Assembly (NCBI RefSeq): GCF_001552275.1
Contig: NZ_BCQW01000001.1
Location: 186,001 to 250,000 of the forward strand
Reading direction: 5' to 3'
DNA length: 64,000 bases
Source: Amphibacillus sediminis NBRC 103570
GTDB taxonomy: Bacteria; Bacillota; Bacilli; Bacillales; Amphibacillaceae
Position numbers and translations under genes: made by a program. Below are positions 18,367 through 27,473 of the stretch, in pieces (position 1 is the first letter of the stretch; each line of letters begins with the position of its first letter). Under the pieces are notes generated by a model. The model did no database searches. It had not been told where the DNA came from and was given only the letters and a program-made list of their open reading frames with translations.

Positions 18367-19428
18367 CTATAATATAATAAGTTCTTTTGGCGAGCGATTC
18401 AAGCTCTTATTTCCGTCTTTTGTAATAATGATGTCATCTTCGATTCGACATCCACCCACTTCAGGAATATATATTCCTGGTTCAACGGTTACAACCATAT
18501 TCTCTCTTAAAATGGTATCAGAGCTTGGAGCTAAGCGTGGGCCTTCATGCACTTCAAGACCCAATCCATGTCCAGTTCCATGGCCAAAATACTGACCATA
18601 GCCACGCTCTTGAATATAGTTGCGTGTTAGCGCATCGGCTTCATTACCCGACATACCAGCTTTTATACCGGCTAACCCTTTTAAATGGGCATCAAGAACG
18701 GTCTGATAAATATCTCTTAACTGATCAGAAATATCACCAACAGCAAATGTTCTGGTCATATCAGAACAATAGCCTTGGTACAATGCGCCAAAATCAATGG
18801 TTACTAATTCACCTGCTTCTATTCGTTTATCTGACGCTACTCCATGGGGTAATGCTGAACGATGGCCAGATGCTACAATGGTATCAAAGCTAGAAGACGT
18901 TGCCCCTTGCTTACGCATAAAAAATTCTAATTCGTCTGAAACTTCTATTTCTCTCATTCCCGGTTTGACAAAGGATAAAATATGCTGGTAAGCGGCATCA
19001 GAAATTTCAGCAGCCTTTTGCATAATTGATAATTCTTGTTCGGATTTAATCATCCGAATGGTTTCAACTAGACCGGATATTGGTACTAAATCTGCGCTAA
19101 CCGCACGTTTATATTGTTGATATGTAGCAAATGTTACGTGTTCTTGTTCAAAGCCAACTCGTTTAAGTTGTCGACTGTTAAGCTGATTAGCCATTTCGTC
19201 AACAATAGATGTTTTATGCTCGATAATATCAAACCCAATCGCCTGTTCTGCAGCTTGTACAGTGTAGCGAAAATCTGTGATAAAAAGCGCTTCATTTTGT
19301 GTTATAATAACCATACCAGCTGTTCCAGTAAATTGACTAAGATAGCGGCGATTAAACGAATTTGTAACAATAAACCCATCTAAGTCTTGTTCCTCCATCA
19401 TCTGACGTAATTGTGTTAATTTATCCAT
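18367..19428 (-). CDS. papA: Xaa-Pro aminopeptidase (M24B family, YqhT)
   Basis: 353 residues. A creatinase-like N-terminal domain (1-125) precedes the pita-bread catalytic domain. Metal ligands and signature segments are VTIDFGALYQGYCSDMTRTF (two Asp, near 211 and 222), YFGHGTGHGLGLEVHEGPR (His near 283), VTVEPGIYIPEVGG (Glu near 317) and RIEDDI (Glu near 331). Removes N-terminal residues next to proline. papA-efp pairing is conserved and links two proline-related functions. B. subtilis yqhS (aroQ) is absent from this spot. Confidence 0.94.
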   Translation of the reverse strand: MDKLTQLRQMMEEQDLDGFIVTNSFNRRYLSQFTGTAGMVIITQNEALFITDFRYTVQAAEQAIGFDIIEHKTSIVDEMANQLNSRQLKRVGFEQEHVTFATYQQYKRAVSADLVPISGLVETIRMIKSEQELSIMQKAAEISDAAYQHILSFVKPGMREIEVSDELEFFMRKQGATSSSFDTIVASGHRSALPHGVASDKRIEAGELVTIDFGALYQGYCSDMTRTFAVGDISDQLRDIYQTVLDAHLKGLAGIKAGMSGNEADALTRNYIQERGYGQYFGHGTGHGLGLEVHEGPRLAPSSDTILRENMVVTVEPGIYIPEVGGCRIEDDIIITKDGNKSLNRSPKELIIL

Positions 19429-19672
19429 TAATTCCCACCCTTTCCTAACGAATGATTATTCAGTATCAATAGATTCTTTTCTAGTTTATCATATCTTCTT
19501 CGCATTTGACGATGGTATCCATCAATTGCAGGATATTTTAATCTCTCTATGCAATGTTTATCTGCTTTAAGGGCAGAATGCTGCACCTGACAATGGGTTT
19601 ATCAACTGATGTGGGGTTAAGGATACTAACATAATCAATGATGGTCGGGTTCATTCTAGTAGTTTTGCTACA

Positions 19673-20176
19673 TTATTTATGTTTAGATGAATGATTGTCC
19701 TGATCAAATTGTTGATCTAAATAATCATAGTAAATGGTATAACCGATAAATACACCATACAATATCATTAAACATAAGGTGGTAACTAAGGTATTTTGAT
19801 CAAGTTCAATTAACCGAGGGATATGTCGATTCCATCGTGATAAACCTAGGAATATGATTAACCATATGGCCACACCATATAAGAAACCAGGCATAAGACC
19901 TGTCAATCTACGGAAAAATAAATAGTAGACTAGCGCAAGTGGTATTGACAAAACACTTATCATAAAAACCGAAACAATCTCTCCTGACCAACCCTTACTC
20001 CATTCTGAATCTAACCAAGGCTTTAACATGAGTGTGGCTGGAGATACATCTGTAAAATTTAAAAAAGCACAAATTGTCCCTATCCCACTCCAAAATAAAC
20101 CACCAAAGAAACCTGTCGAACAAACTCGGAAAAAGAGAGTATGACTTGTTTCACTTTTAGCTTTTGTTGTCTGCAC
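19673..20176 (-). CDS. yqhR: Conserved membrane protein YqhR
   Basis: 167 residues from a GTG at 20176 preceded by GAGGTGA; a TTG ten codons further upstream has no ribosome site. Four hydrophobic segments are visible, including GFFGGLFWSGIGTICAFLNF, SVFMISVLSIPLALVYYLFF, LYGVAIWLIIFLGLSRW and TTLCLMILYGVFIGYTIYYD. The YqhR family is confined to spore formers; no function is established. B. subtilis has it at the same place, between papA/yqhS and yqhQ; yqhQ is missing here. Confidence 0.85.
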   Translation of the reverse strand: MQTTKAKSETSHTLFFRVCSTGFFGGLFWSGIGTICAFLNFTDVSPATLMLKPWLDSEWSKGWSGEIVSVFMISVLSIPLALVYYLFFRRLTGLMPGFLYGVAIWLIIFLGLSRWNRHIPRLIELDQNTLVTTLCLMILYGVFIGYTIYYDYLDQQFDQDNHSSKHK

Positions 20177-20347
20177 TTTACTCACCTCGTTTACTACTTT
20201 TACCAAACTAAAATTATCTTATTCATTTTTACTATTATTGAATAAGCTATAAAAACTTGGTGATAATAAGATTGATTATCAAGATTAGCCTATTTTAAAT
20301 ATGGGAAATGAATATTAACAAATTAGCCACTGAAAGGGATGGACTAA

Positions 20348-20716
20348 ATGGAAAAGCGGAGACCATTACGATTCTTCATTTACACTTTATTTGCATTAGC
20401 TCTTCTAGGTCTAGTTACTAATTTAACGACCAACACATCTACTTTTCTTAGAAGCGTATTTATTTTTGTAGGTATCGGTGCAACAATTTATTTAATAAGG
20501 TATTTTTTATTTTTCCGACATCAGAATACAGATGAGTTAAAAAAATATCGTCGTGCAGCAAAGGCTTCACAAAGAAGAAGGTTAAAAACTGGACATAAAT
20601 CAACTACCACTACAAAGAAAATGATTCCGATTAGTAAAAAGCGTACCACTATGCCACCCCATCTAAGAGTGATAGATGGTAAAAAAAGCAATCGAAAAGG
20701 GAGAGCCTCCTTATAG
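20348..20716 (+). CDS. yqhP: SA1362-family membrane protein (YqhP-like)
   Basis: 122 residues. Two N-terminal hydrophobic segments (about 9-25 and 34-53) are followed by a strongly basic tail (YRRAAKASQRRRLKTGHK ... KKRTT). It resembles the SA1362/YqhP family of unknown function found next to yqhO/yqhQ in Bacillales. AAAGGGATGG lies upstream of the ATG. It is divergent from yqhR and convergent with the patatin gene. Confidence 0.75.
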   Translation: MEKRRPLRFFIYTLFALALLGLVTNLTTNTSTFLRSVFIFVGIGATIYLIRYFLFFRHQNTDELKKYRRAAKASQRRRLKTGHKSTTTTKKMIPISKKRTTMPPHLRVIDGKKSNRKGRASL

Positions 20717-20729
20717 CTCACCCTTTTTT
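20699..20729 (+). terminator. Terminator of the SA1362-family gene
   Basis: GGGAGAGC and GCTCACCC pair around the TAG stop codon, followed by TTTTTT. Confidence 0.7.
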
Positions 20730-20763
20730 AATCGTTCATGCTTCTAATAAGAACCTTATAACA

Positions 20764-21654
20764 TTATTGAAATTGTTTCTTTAGGTATACTTGAGTCTTC
20801 TTTTTTCCGTTTGCTATTAATGCTAGACGTTCTTGTTTATCAATGCCAAAGTCAGCGACATTAACCTCATCTGTATCAAGGAATACGATATTAGGTTGAT
20901 CATACTTTGCAATATATTTTAGATCTTGGGCATGCTGCATTGTCGTTATTAATGTTTTGGTAAACTGTAAGGCATTATCACTTTTAGTGTGCATTAAATA
21001 ATTTTCTTTAGACTGTAGTTGGAAACCAATGACTGGCCGAACTAGCTTTTGATTGGCTCTTTTATATAGCCACATCGGTAAACTACTTAAGAGAGCACCA
21101 TCAACTAACAAATGCTTCTTTGCTTCTTGATCATATAACTTTTCGGGTTTAAAAAAATAAGGTAAGCTAGCACTCATTCTAATAGCTTTAGCAACAGAAA
21201 ACCGATCTGCTGCCACCCCAAATACTTGCTCTAAATCATCAGGGATGATAATTAATCGTTTAAGCGTCAAATCGGCAACCGTTAATTTTAGCTTATCCTT
21301 ATCTAAATCACTAAATGTATGAATGCCTTTATCAGCTAATAACTGAGCTAACCAACCTTCAAACTTCTTTCCTTTATACAAGCCTAAGCTATGATAAAGA
21401 GAGAGCCATTTTAAGAAAGGTAAAAACCTCTCCATCTTTGATCCATCTAGAAAATCGGTAAGATCTAAATTAATTACCTTTTGCTTTAATTCAGATGCTT
21501 GATAGCCAGCAGCAATTAGACCTGCTATCAGTGCACCAGCTGAACTTCCAGCTACACGTTCAAATTTTATTCCTGCTTGCTCAACTGCTTCTAACGCACC
21601 TATATAAGCAAACGCTTTTACACCTCCACCGGAAAAAACACCATCTATTTTCAT
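20764..21654 (-). CDS. yqhO: Patatin-like phospholipase (YqhO)
   Basis: 296 residues. Patatin fold with the oxyanion loop DGVFSGGGVKAFAYIG (4-19), the nucleophile elbow GSSAG near 37-41 (within RVAGSSAGALIAGLIAAG) and the DGA/G catalytic aspartate in LLVDGALLSSLPMW (near 184). Predicted serine-aspartate acyl hydrolase, presumably on lipids; the substrate is unknown. AAGGAG precedes the ATG. mntR and repeat A5 lie upstream. Confidence 0.92.
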   Translation of the reverse strand: MKIDGVFSGGGVKAFAYIGALEAVEQAGIKFERVAGSSAGALIAGLIAAGYQASELKQKVINLDLTDFLDGSKMERFLPFLKWLSLYHSLGLYKGKKFEGWLAQLLADKGIHTFSDLDKDKLKLTVADLTLKRLIIIPDDLEQVFGVAADRFSVAKAIRMSASLPYFFKPEKLYDQEAKKHLLVDGALLSSLPMWLYKRANQKLVRPVIGFQLQSKENYLMHTKSDNALQFTKTLITTMQHAQDLKYIAKYDQPNIVFLDTDEVNVADFGIDKQERLALIANGKKKTQVYLKKQFQ

Positions 21655-21747
21655 TGTACACGCTCCTTTACGATCTTAATCGTTGTTAAAAGCTATGCAG
21701 TTCCAATGAAAAAAAATACCTAATAACGTATATTAATTAAGCTCCCA

Positions 21748-21939
21748 ACGACACGACGTCGCGAACTAGTCATCTTCCTCTCTTCCCACTGAACGTAAGT
21801 TGAACCAATCGGGCCGTGACTGGCTGTTGAATCTCCCACTTAGACATGACGTGTTTCTTTATTTCTTGAAGTGGGAGGCTTACAAAAGCCCTTCGATGGG
21901 GCGAGTAATCGCAGCCCCAGCCAGTTACACTGCGATAAA
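21748..21939 (+). repeat. Family A repeat, copy A5 (5'-truncated)
   Basis: Starts inside the ACGACACGACGTCGCG palindrome, so the first arm of domain 1 is missing, while domain 2 is complete. The final ATAAAA overlaps the T-tract of the mntR terminator on the other strand. Confidence 0.9.
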
Positions 21940-21967
21940 AAGAGGTGAACCGTTTTAACGGTTCACC
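21937..21967 (-). terminator. Rho-independent terminator of mntR
   Basis: Minus strand GGTGAACCGTT, loop AA, AACGGTTCACC, then TCTTTTTATC. Part of the T-tract is supplied by the end of repeat A5. Confidence 0.85.
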
Positions 21968-21993
21968 GATTCGTTTGGGACATATATACTCTG

Positions 21994-22419
21994 TTATTGT
22001 TCTTGTTCAAGTTCTTGTCTGAATTTTGCGAGCTCTTGTTCACGATCAGGATTTCTTTCAAAATATTGAACAAGATCCCCTATCCTATCGATTGAATTCC
22101 AACTTAAGTGATGTTCAATCCCCTCTACATCTTGATAGATATTCGCCTGATCTACTCCAATTATCTCAAGAAATTGTTCTAACAACTCATGTCGGTAAAC
22201 TAATCGCTTCCCAATCTTTTTACCTTGTGGTGTTAAGATCAGACCACGATATTTTTCATAATTCAAGTAACCATCTTTATCTAACTTCTGTACCATTTTC
22301 GTTACGGAGGATGGATGGACATCAAGGGCTTCTGCAATGTCAGAGACACGGGCATACCCTTTTGACTCTATTAGAATATATATTTGCTCGATATGATCTT
22401 CCATACTTGGTGTTGGCAT
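21994..22419 (-). CDS. mntR: Manganese-responsive transcriptional repressor MntR
   Basis: 141 residues from the ATG at 22419, which has TTGGAGGA upstream; the longer frame lacks one. A winged helix (about 1-70, [20 protein letters not shown]) is followed by the metal-binding dimerisation domain. All ligands of B. subtilis MntR are at the same numbers: D8, E11, H77, E99, E102 and H103. It represses Mn(II) uptake genes and activates efflux when Mn is high. It is DtxR family without an SH3 domain. Confidence 0.96.
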   Translation of the reverse strand: MPTPSMEDHIEQIYILIESKGYARVSDIAEALDVHPSSVTKMVQKLDKDGYLNYEKYRGLILTPQGKKIGKRLVYRHELLEQFLEIIGVDQANIYQDVEGIEHHLSWNSIDRIGDLVQYFERNPDREQELAKFRQELEQEQ

Positions 22420-22544
22420 AATCGTCCTCCAATTCTTCAATCAAAAAAATAACTATTTAATCATTCCTTTATTAAAGGATACAACAGTTTATACTGTGAA
22501 ACAAGTCTATTCATAATGGAGTGGCATTCACTCATAATTTCATT

Positions 22545-22573
22545 TTGAAAAAATGATTAAAAAGTCGTATAAT
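22545..22573 (+). promoter_or_regulatory. Sigma-A promoter of the rhodanese-like gene
   Basis: TTGAAA (22545-22550) and TATAAT (22568-22573) with a 17-base spacer, 31 bases upstream of the ATG at 22605. Confidence 0.8.
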
Positions 22574-22604
22574 GATATCAGACTGACAAAAAGGGGAAAG
22601 AATT

Positions 22605-23027
22605 ATGAGTTTAAGATTAACAGTTGGATTGGCTTGGGATTGGATCGTATTACTTCTCATTTTACTTATATACATAGGTTTTGCGATCTATCGCTATTTT
22701 AAAACGAAGAGAATTTTAACAACACTCACCGAATCTGATTTTAGAAATGGGTATCGGAAAGCCCAGTTAATTGATGTTCGTGAACAAAAAGAATATGATG
22801 GCGGGCATATTTGGGGTGCAAGAAACATACCTGTCACACAGTTGAAACAGCGCATGAAAGAATTGCGTAAAGATAAGCCGGTCTACCTATATGATCAAAA
22901 CGGATCACGTTCATCAAGAGCTGCATGGTTACTTCATAAAGAAGGCTATCAAGAGCTTTATGATTTAAAAGATGGTTTCAAACAATGGACAGGTAAGATT
23001 AAAAAAACAGAAAAGCCGAAATATTAA
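22605..23027 (+). CDS. yqhL: Membrane-anchored rhodanese-like protein (YqhL), catalytic Cys replaced
   Basis: 140 residues. One N-terminal membrane segment (about 12-30) precedes a rhodanese domain (about 42-130) with QLIDVREQKEYDGGHIWGAR. The active-site loop reads YLYDQNGSRSSRAA: the position of the persulfide-forming Cys (residue 97) is Asp. The rest of the loop (Gly, Arg-Ser) is intact, so the fold is likely sound but classical thiosulfate sulfurtransfer is not expected. It has its own promoter and a strong terminator, so it is monocistronic. Confidence 0.9.
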   Translation: MSLRLTVGLAWDWIVLLLILLIYIGFAIYRYFKTKRILTTLTESDFRNGYRKAQLIDVREQKEYDGGHIWGARNIPVTQLKQRMKELRKDKPVYLYDQNGSRSSRAAWLLHKEGYQELYDLKDGFKQWTGKIKKTEKPKY

Positions 23028-23053
23028 ATGAGTTTTGATAAACGGTTTACCTT

Positions 23054-23093
23054 AAGACAAAGCGCGTTGTAACTGATCGCTTTGTCTTTTTTT
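23054..23093 (+). terminator. Terminator of the rhodanese-like gene
   Basis: AAGACAAAGCG and CGCTTTGTCTT stem with a 13-base loop, followed by TTTTT. Confidence 0.88.
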
Positions 23094-23318
23094 GATAACG
23101 CTCTATGATGTCTGTTATTGACACTTTTTTCGTAAAAATTGTTGTTCTAAAAAAGAAGACAAAACAGTTAGGTGAGTGACTCGGTAGAAATTGTTATAGC
23201 TATTTAAACCAGCAAAGCAAAATCGACTTTGTAAGGAACCCTTTCAAGTGAACAGAATATAGTTAGTTTAATACGGGCGAACAAGTAATAAAGCTATCGG
23301 ATTTGAAGGAAGGAAAAT

Positions 23319-23651
23319 ATGATGGAAGATACAATTGTTTCACTAATTATCATAGCATTAATGATCATGCTGTTTGCTGTGTTAGGAATTATTTTTATTA
23401 AAGGCAAAGGTGCTAGCCTTATTGCAGGGTATAATACAAAAACAGCGGAAGAAAAAAATCAATATGACACAGTTGCTCTCTGCAAGTTTATCGGGAAAAT
23501 GATGTTTGCTTTGTCGTTCAGTATGTTATTTTGGATACTTAGTCTAGTATATGAAATAATCGAGTTATTCGTCTTTGGTCTTGTCCTCTTTATCGGTATA
23601 GTTGTCTTTACGATCCTATACGTTAACACAGGAAGAAGATTTAAAAAATAG
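23319..23651 (+). CDS. DUF3784 small membrane protein
   Basis: 110 residues from the first of two adjacent ATGs after GAAGGAAGG. Three hydrophobic segments are visible (about 5-27, 56-74, 79-101). The loop IKGKGASLIAGYNTKTAEEKNQYDTVALCKFIGK between the first two is typical of the DUF3784 family. Function unknown. It stands alone between the rhodanese-like gene and yqhH. Confidence 0.8.
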   Translation: MMEDTIVSLIIIALMIMLFAVLGIIFIKGKGASLIAGYNTKTAEEKNQYDTVALCKFIGKMMFALSFSMLFWILSLVYEIIELFVFGLVLFIGIVVFTILYVNTGRRFKK

Positions 23652-23887
23652 AATATATATCCACATTATGACTTTGATCCCTCAATAGGTGTGCTGTCGT
23701 TGTAAAGCCGATAGCATCAGTATGGATAGTCTTTTATCAATATAGAACTTTTGTTCCCTCTTATCAATTGATACCCGATATTCACATCCTCTCTGTCTTC
23801 TTACTCTTTAATTATCCCAACCCCATCTCATATTTTTCAATAAATTTGGTCATACTAGAATTACTATGCCAAAAGGATGGATCAACC

Positions 23888-25528
23888 ATGCATATTGAAC
23901 TTACGCGTGATCAAACATTTATCGATTGTTTATCTGAAAAGTTAACAACAAATCAACCAATGGCGGATTGGCATGAATTCCAACGTACATATAATATGGC
24001 ACAAGCATTACTAGTTCCTGAATCACATACATTAAAGGTTTCCGAACAAATCAAGCATGTTAATTTTTTACCACATCAACTGGAAACAGCCCAAACTGTT
24101 CTTGATGATATGAACGGAAGAGCTATTTTGGCCGATGAAGTTGGCTTGGGAAAAACAATTGAGGCAGGTCTTATTTTAAAGGAATATATTTTAAGAGGAT
24201 TAGTTAAAAAAGCACTTATTATCGTCCCAGCTTCTTTAGTAAACCAATGGGCAAGTGAGTTACATGAAAAATTCTTTATTCGAACAACGATTGCTAGGAA
24301 GAAACCGATTTGGTCCAATGAGGATATTATGATTACATCAATTGATTTAGCCAAAAGAGAGCCCCATCGCCAAGAAATACTAGCACAACATTATGATTTA
24401 TTACTAATTGATGAAGCCCATAAGCTAAAAAATCATCAAACTAAAAACTATCAATTTGTACAAGCCTTATCTAAAAAATATTGTCTTCTTTTAACAGCAA
24501 CACCTATTCAAAATAAACTAACCGATGTTTTTAATCTGGTTACGTTGTTAAGACCTGGTTTATTAGGAAATCAGCGTACTTTCCTTAAAACATTTGATCG
24601 TGGATCAAAAGAACTTGACGCTGAGTTAAAGCGGCTAGTACAAAAAGTAATGGTGAGGAACCTGCGCAGTGAAACGTCACTAGATTGGACTAAACGTCAT
24701 GTGCAAACCGTGCCTATTTCTTTTACTGAACAAGAATACCAGTTTTATCATGATCTAGAACAATCATGTCTGCAAGACTTTAACACAACAAAAACCCTTT
24801 ATCTTAGAGAATTTTGTTCTTCTAGAGAAGCTTTGTATACATCCCTTATTAAAGAGCAATCTAATCAATCCAAGCAACTTGTTCAACAATTAGAAGGACT
24901 TCCTCACCATGCCAAAGCATTAAAGCTAGTGGAATTAATCAAGACAATAAATGAAAAATGTATTGTATTTACTGAATATCGTGCAACACAAGTTTATTTA
25001 CAATGGCTACTAAAAGAACATGGTATCAGTTCAGTTCCCTTCCGCGGGGGTTTTAAACGCGGGAAAAAAGATTGGATGAAGCAACTCTTTAAGGATCATG
25101 CTCAAGTGCTGATTGCGACAGAAGCTGGAGGAGAAGGGATTAATCTTCAGTTTTGTCATCACTTGATTAATTATGACTTACCCTGGAACCCGATGCGTGT
25201 TGAACAGCGGATAGGAAGAATTCATCGCTATGGGCAGCAACAGGATGTTCATATCTATAATTTTGCAATCGAGCAAACGATAGAAGATCATGTGCTCAAA
25301 CTACTCTATCAAAAGATTCATTTATTTGAGCGGATAATTGGTCAACTTGATCATATATTAGCCAAATTAGATGTTGATTCGATTGAAGATGAGATTAATA
25401 CGATTATTGGTGGGTCAAGGAGTATTGGTGAAATAAAAATTAAGATGAATAATTTAGCTGCTGTTATTGATTACATGCAGCAGGATCAAGAGGAGATAAG
25501 TGAACATGACAATCGAGAATCTTCATGA
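23888..25528 (+). CDS. yqhH: SNF2-family DNA helicase/ATPase (YqhH)
   Basis: 546 residues from the ATG at 23888 (AGGATG upstream); an upstream in-frame ATG adds 40 residues unlike the family. Helicase motif I is ADEVGLGKTIEAGLIL, motif II LLIDEAHKLK, motif III LLTATPIQNK, motif V ATEAGGEGINLQFCHHLINYDLPWNP and motif VI QRIGRIHRYGQ. This is the RapA/HepA-like short SNF2 type. In B. subtilis it is paired with yqhG, as here, where the genes overlap. Cellular role unknown. The gcvT-gcvPA-gcvPB genes that adjoin it in B. subtilis are absent. Confidence 0.93.
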   Translation: MHIELTRDQTFIDCLSEKLTTNQPMADWHEFQRTYNMAQALLVPESHTLKVSEQIKHVNFLPHQLETAQTVLDDMNGRAILADEVGLGKTIEAGLILKEYILRGLVKKALIIVPASLVNQWASELHEKFFIRTTIARKKPIWSNEDIMITSIDLAKREPHRQEILAQHYDLLLIDEAHKLKNHQTKNYQFVQALSKKYCLLLTATPIQNKLTDVFNLVTLLRPGLLGNQRTFLKTFDRGSKELDAELKRLVQKVMVRNLRSETSLDWTKRHVQTVPISFTEQEYQFYHDLEQSCLQDFNTTKTLYLREFCSSREALYTSLIKEQSNQSKQLVQQLEGLPHHAKALKLVELIKTINEKCIVFTEYRATQVYLQWLLKEHGISSVPFRGGFKRGKKDWMKQLFKDHAQVLIATEAGGEGINLQFCHHLINYDLPWNPMRVEQRIGRIHRYGQQQDVHIYNFAIEQTIEDHVLKLLYQKIHLFERIIGQLDHILAKLDVDSIEDEINTIIGGSRSIGEIKIKMNNLAAVIDYMQQDQEEISEHDNRESS

Positions 25529-26276
25529 TTTTTTAATTGAATATTTTACAGCAAATCATTGCACAGTGGCTGAAGATGAGGATGGGCTAAACATACAGTT
25601 AACAGCAGAAATGGATGAACGTTTACTAAATCGGCCATTTTATTGGCAATATGTTAAAAAATTAAATCAGCAAGGACAACCGATGCATTTAAAAGTAACT
25701 ACTGATTATCTAAAAGCATCACGTGAGCGTTCCTATATCTATTTTGGCACAGAATATTTCCGTAAAATTAGTGAAGATGTCTTAGCAAAAGGGAAATACA
25801 CTAAATTATATCAAAACATAAATGTACAGCAGCAAACACCTTTATATCCCTGGTTAGTTGCTAATATAAAAATTACCCTTCAAGGAAAAACTAAGCAAGA
25901 AGTGATTAAATCGATTGGTCTTAATTTAATAAATGGAACGATGGTTGATAAGGCCCAACAATGGTTAGCGGATGAACAATGGCAAACCACAATTCCAGAT
26001 TATTGTTATCTTATTACCCCATTAATCTCATTTAAGCACGGTTTTTTAAGAATCGAACAATATTTGTTAGATCAACTCCAGAATCAACAGCATGAATGGG
26101 CCGAGCTATCCTATCAAGCATTAGAAGAAGAATGTCGACTACTTGATTATTTTTTTGAACATGATAGTGAACAAGATCAGGAACAATATGAAAAAGAACG
26201 AGCCAATATTAAAGCTATTTATCAGCCCAGTATCTTACTTACTGTTATTAATGGCGGCGTGTTTTATCTTAGATAA
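25506..26276 (+). CDS. yqhG: YqhG family protein
   Basis: 256 residues from the ATG at 25506; a GTG two codons earlier (25500) is an alternative, and GAGGAG lies 10 and 4 bases upstream respectively. A soluble protein with IENLHDFLIEYFTANHCTV at the start and YLKASRERSYIYFGTEYF near 63-80. The YqhG family has no assigned function. The start overlaps the end of yqhH, so the two are translationally coupled and probably act together. Confidence 0.88.
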   Translation: MTIENLHDFLIEYFTANHCTVAEDEDGLNIQLTAEMDERLLNRPFYWQYVKKLNQQGQPMHLKVTTDYLKASRERSYIYFGTEYFRKISEDVLAKGKYTKLYQNINVQQQTPLYPWLVANIKITLQGKTKQEVIKSIGLNLINGTMVDKAQQWLADEQWQTTIPDYCYLITPLISFKHGFLRIEQYLLDQLQNQQHEWAELSYQALEEECRLLDYFFEHDSEQDQEQYEKERANIKAIYQPSILLTVINGGVFYLR

Positions 26277-26459
26277 CAGCTGTTTAATTTGCTGGTATAA
26301 ATATTTTAAGCTAGCTGGTAAGATCCCAAACCAACGATTCACATAAGGTGGGCGATAAACAAAATGCTGAACGAACTTTTGCTCTCTTCTTTGCCTAAGA
26401 AACTTGTCATAACTTCTTGTCGTTTCCATTAATAACTCAAGCCACGATTTATTTGCCAT
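26235..26459 (-). CDS. yqzE: YqzE-like small protein
   Basis: 74 residues from the ATG at 26459, 9 bases after AAAGG; an ATG three codons upstream abuts the ribosome site. The family signature is the central NRWFGILPASLKYLYQQIK with a basic surrounding. YqzE proteins are short, of unknown function, and sit beside comG in Bacillus. Here the gene is downstream of aroK on the same strand and its end overlaps the yqhG 3' end by 42 bases, convergently. Confidence 0.7.
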   Translation of the reverse strand: MANKSWLELLMETTRSYDKFLRQRREQKFVQHFVYRPPYVNRWFGILPASLKYLYQQIKQLLSKIKHAAINNSK

Positions 26460-26509
26460 CAGTGTCATCCTTTTTTAGTCTTAGCTTCTCCTTTAATTGA
26501 TAAGCTATA

Positions 26510-27004
26510 CTATTTATTTAACAACTGGCTGAGTTGACTAACGATCGTCTCTACATCTAAATTGTCTGTATCAATGACATGCGTCGCCGCTTTTAAATAT
26601 AAAGGGTCCCTTCTTTTCAATAATTGCGCTTTATCTTGGCGTTTGTCTTGCCAAATCGGTCGGACCTGATCATGTTGTAATCTTTGCTTGATCGTGTTCC
26701 AATGTGTTCTTAAATAGATAACTTGCTTATTCTCAAGCCAAATCCTATTATCCGATCGCTCAACTATTCCTCCACCTGTTGCAATGATATGGTTATTTGC
26801 TGGTGTATGGATGAGCACGTCATGCTCTATTTCTCTGAATACGGCTTCGCCATCACATTCAAAAATAGCTTTAATGGTTTTGTTCGTTACTGTTTCAATT
26901 AGGTTATCGGTATCCAACATTTTCATTTGCATATGCTGAGCAAGTGCTTGGGCAATTGTCGATTTCCCACTCCCCATAAAACCAATAAAATATACACTTT
27001 CCAT
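26510..27004 (-). CDS. aroK: Shikimate kinase
   Basis: 164 residues. P-loop GFMGSGKST (8-16), shikimate-binding DTDNLIE (32-38) and GGGIVERSDN near 78-87, plus the lid arginines (RPIWQDKRQ). Phosphorylates shikimate in the aromatic amino acid pathway. A slightly short but complete member. It is transcribed divergently from comG and is followed by yqzE. No other aro gene is near. Confidence 0.94.
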   Translation of the reverse strand: MESVYFIGFMGSGKSTIAQALAQHMQMKMLDTDNLIETVTNKTIKAIFECDGEAVFREIEHDVLIHTPANNHIIATGGGIVERSDNRIWLENKQVIYLRTHWNTIKQRLQHDQVRPIWQDKRQDKAQLLKRRDPLYLKAATHVIDTDNLDVETIVSQLSQLLNK

Positions 27005-27122
27005 TTAAAACAATCCCTTCTTTTTGATCCATTATAGCATAATAGTATTTTTACATTTTTGGTAAATTGCCGATTGTAGTGTGGAGTTAGTCTAAAGAAG
27101 ATATAGAAGTGTCATACTCAGC

Positions 27123-27312
27123 GATCAAATATATTCTTGGCTTATTTGAGGTTTCAGTTTTATCGAGCTTCACTCGATAAATTTCCACTGAAAATCTGTG
27201 GCATCGGCCGGTGGTTTTATCTATATTCAGCCGGGTTTGAGCTTGCACTGAATAGAATACATATTTGCCTTTATCTCTCCCCACTTATAAAGTGAAACTT
27301 CTGCTGAATAAA
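27123..27312 (+). repeat. Family B repeat, copy B2
   Basis: Contains TTTTATCGAGCTTCACTCGA, AAAATCTGTGGCATCGGCCG and the 3' end CTTCTGCTGAATAAAA. It occupies most of the aroK-comGA spacer, 160 bases upstream of comGA. Confidence 0.85.
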
Positions 27313-27417
27313 ATTAAATTTATTATTCTAGTTCTACAAGTTTTACAAATTGATGATAGTATCATAAAATGACCAAATTTGCTTAAGTATAGTAGACTGC
27401 TTAGCCTTTTTAGTCAT

Positions 27418-27446
27418 TTGCATCAATCGACTTAACCCATTATAGT
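27418..27446 (+). promoter_or_regulatory. Putative sigma-A promoter of comG
   Basis: TTGCAT (27418-27423) and TATAGT (27441-27446) with a 17-base spacer, 28 bases before the proposed comGA start. No convincing pair of ComK boxes (AAAA-N5-TTTT) is visible upstream, though AAAATGACCAAATTT at 27366 has the right flavour. Confidence 0.6.
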
Positions 27447-27473
27447 ACAAATATGAAAGTGAGGTGACCTTGT

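Noticed and set aside
27366-27380. ComK box upstream of comG
   Set aside because: AAAATGACCAAATTT lacks the regular AAAA-N5-TTTT spacing and has no second box at the required distance.
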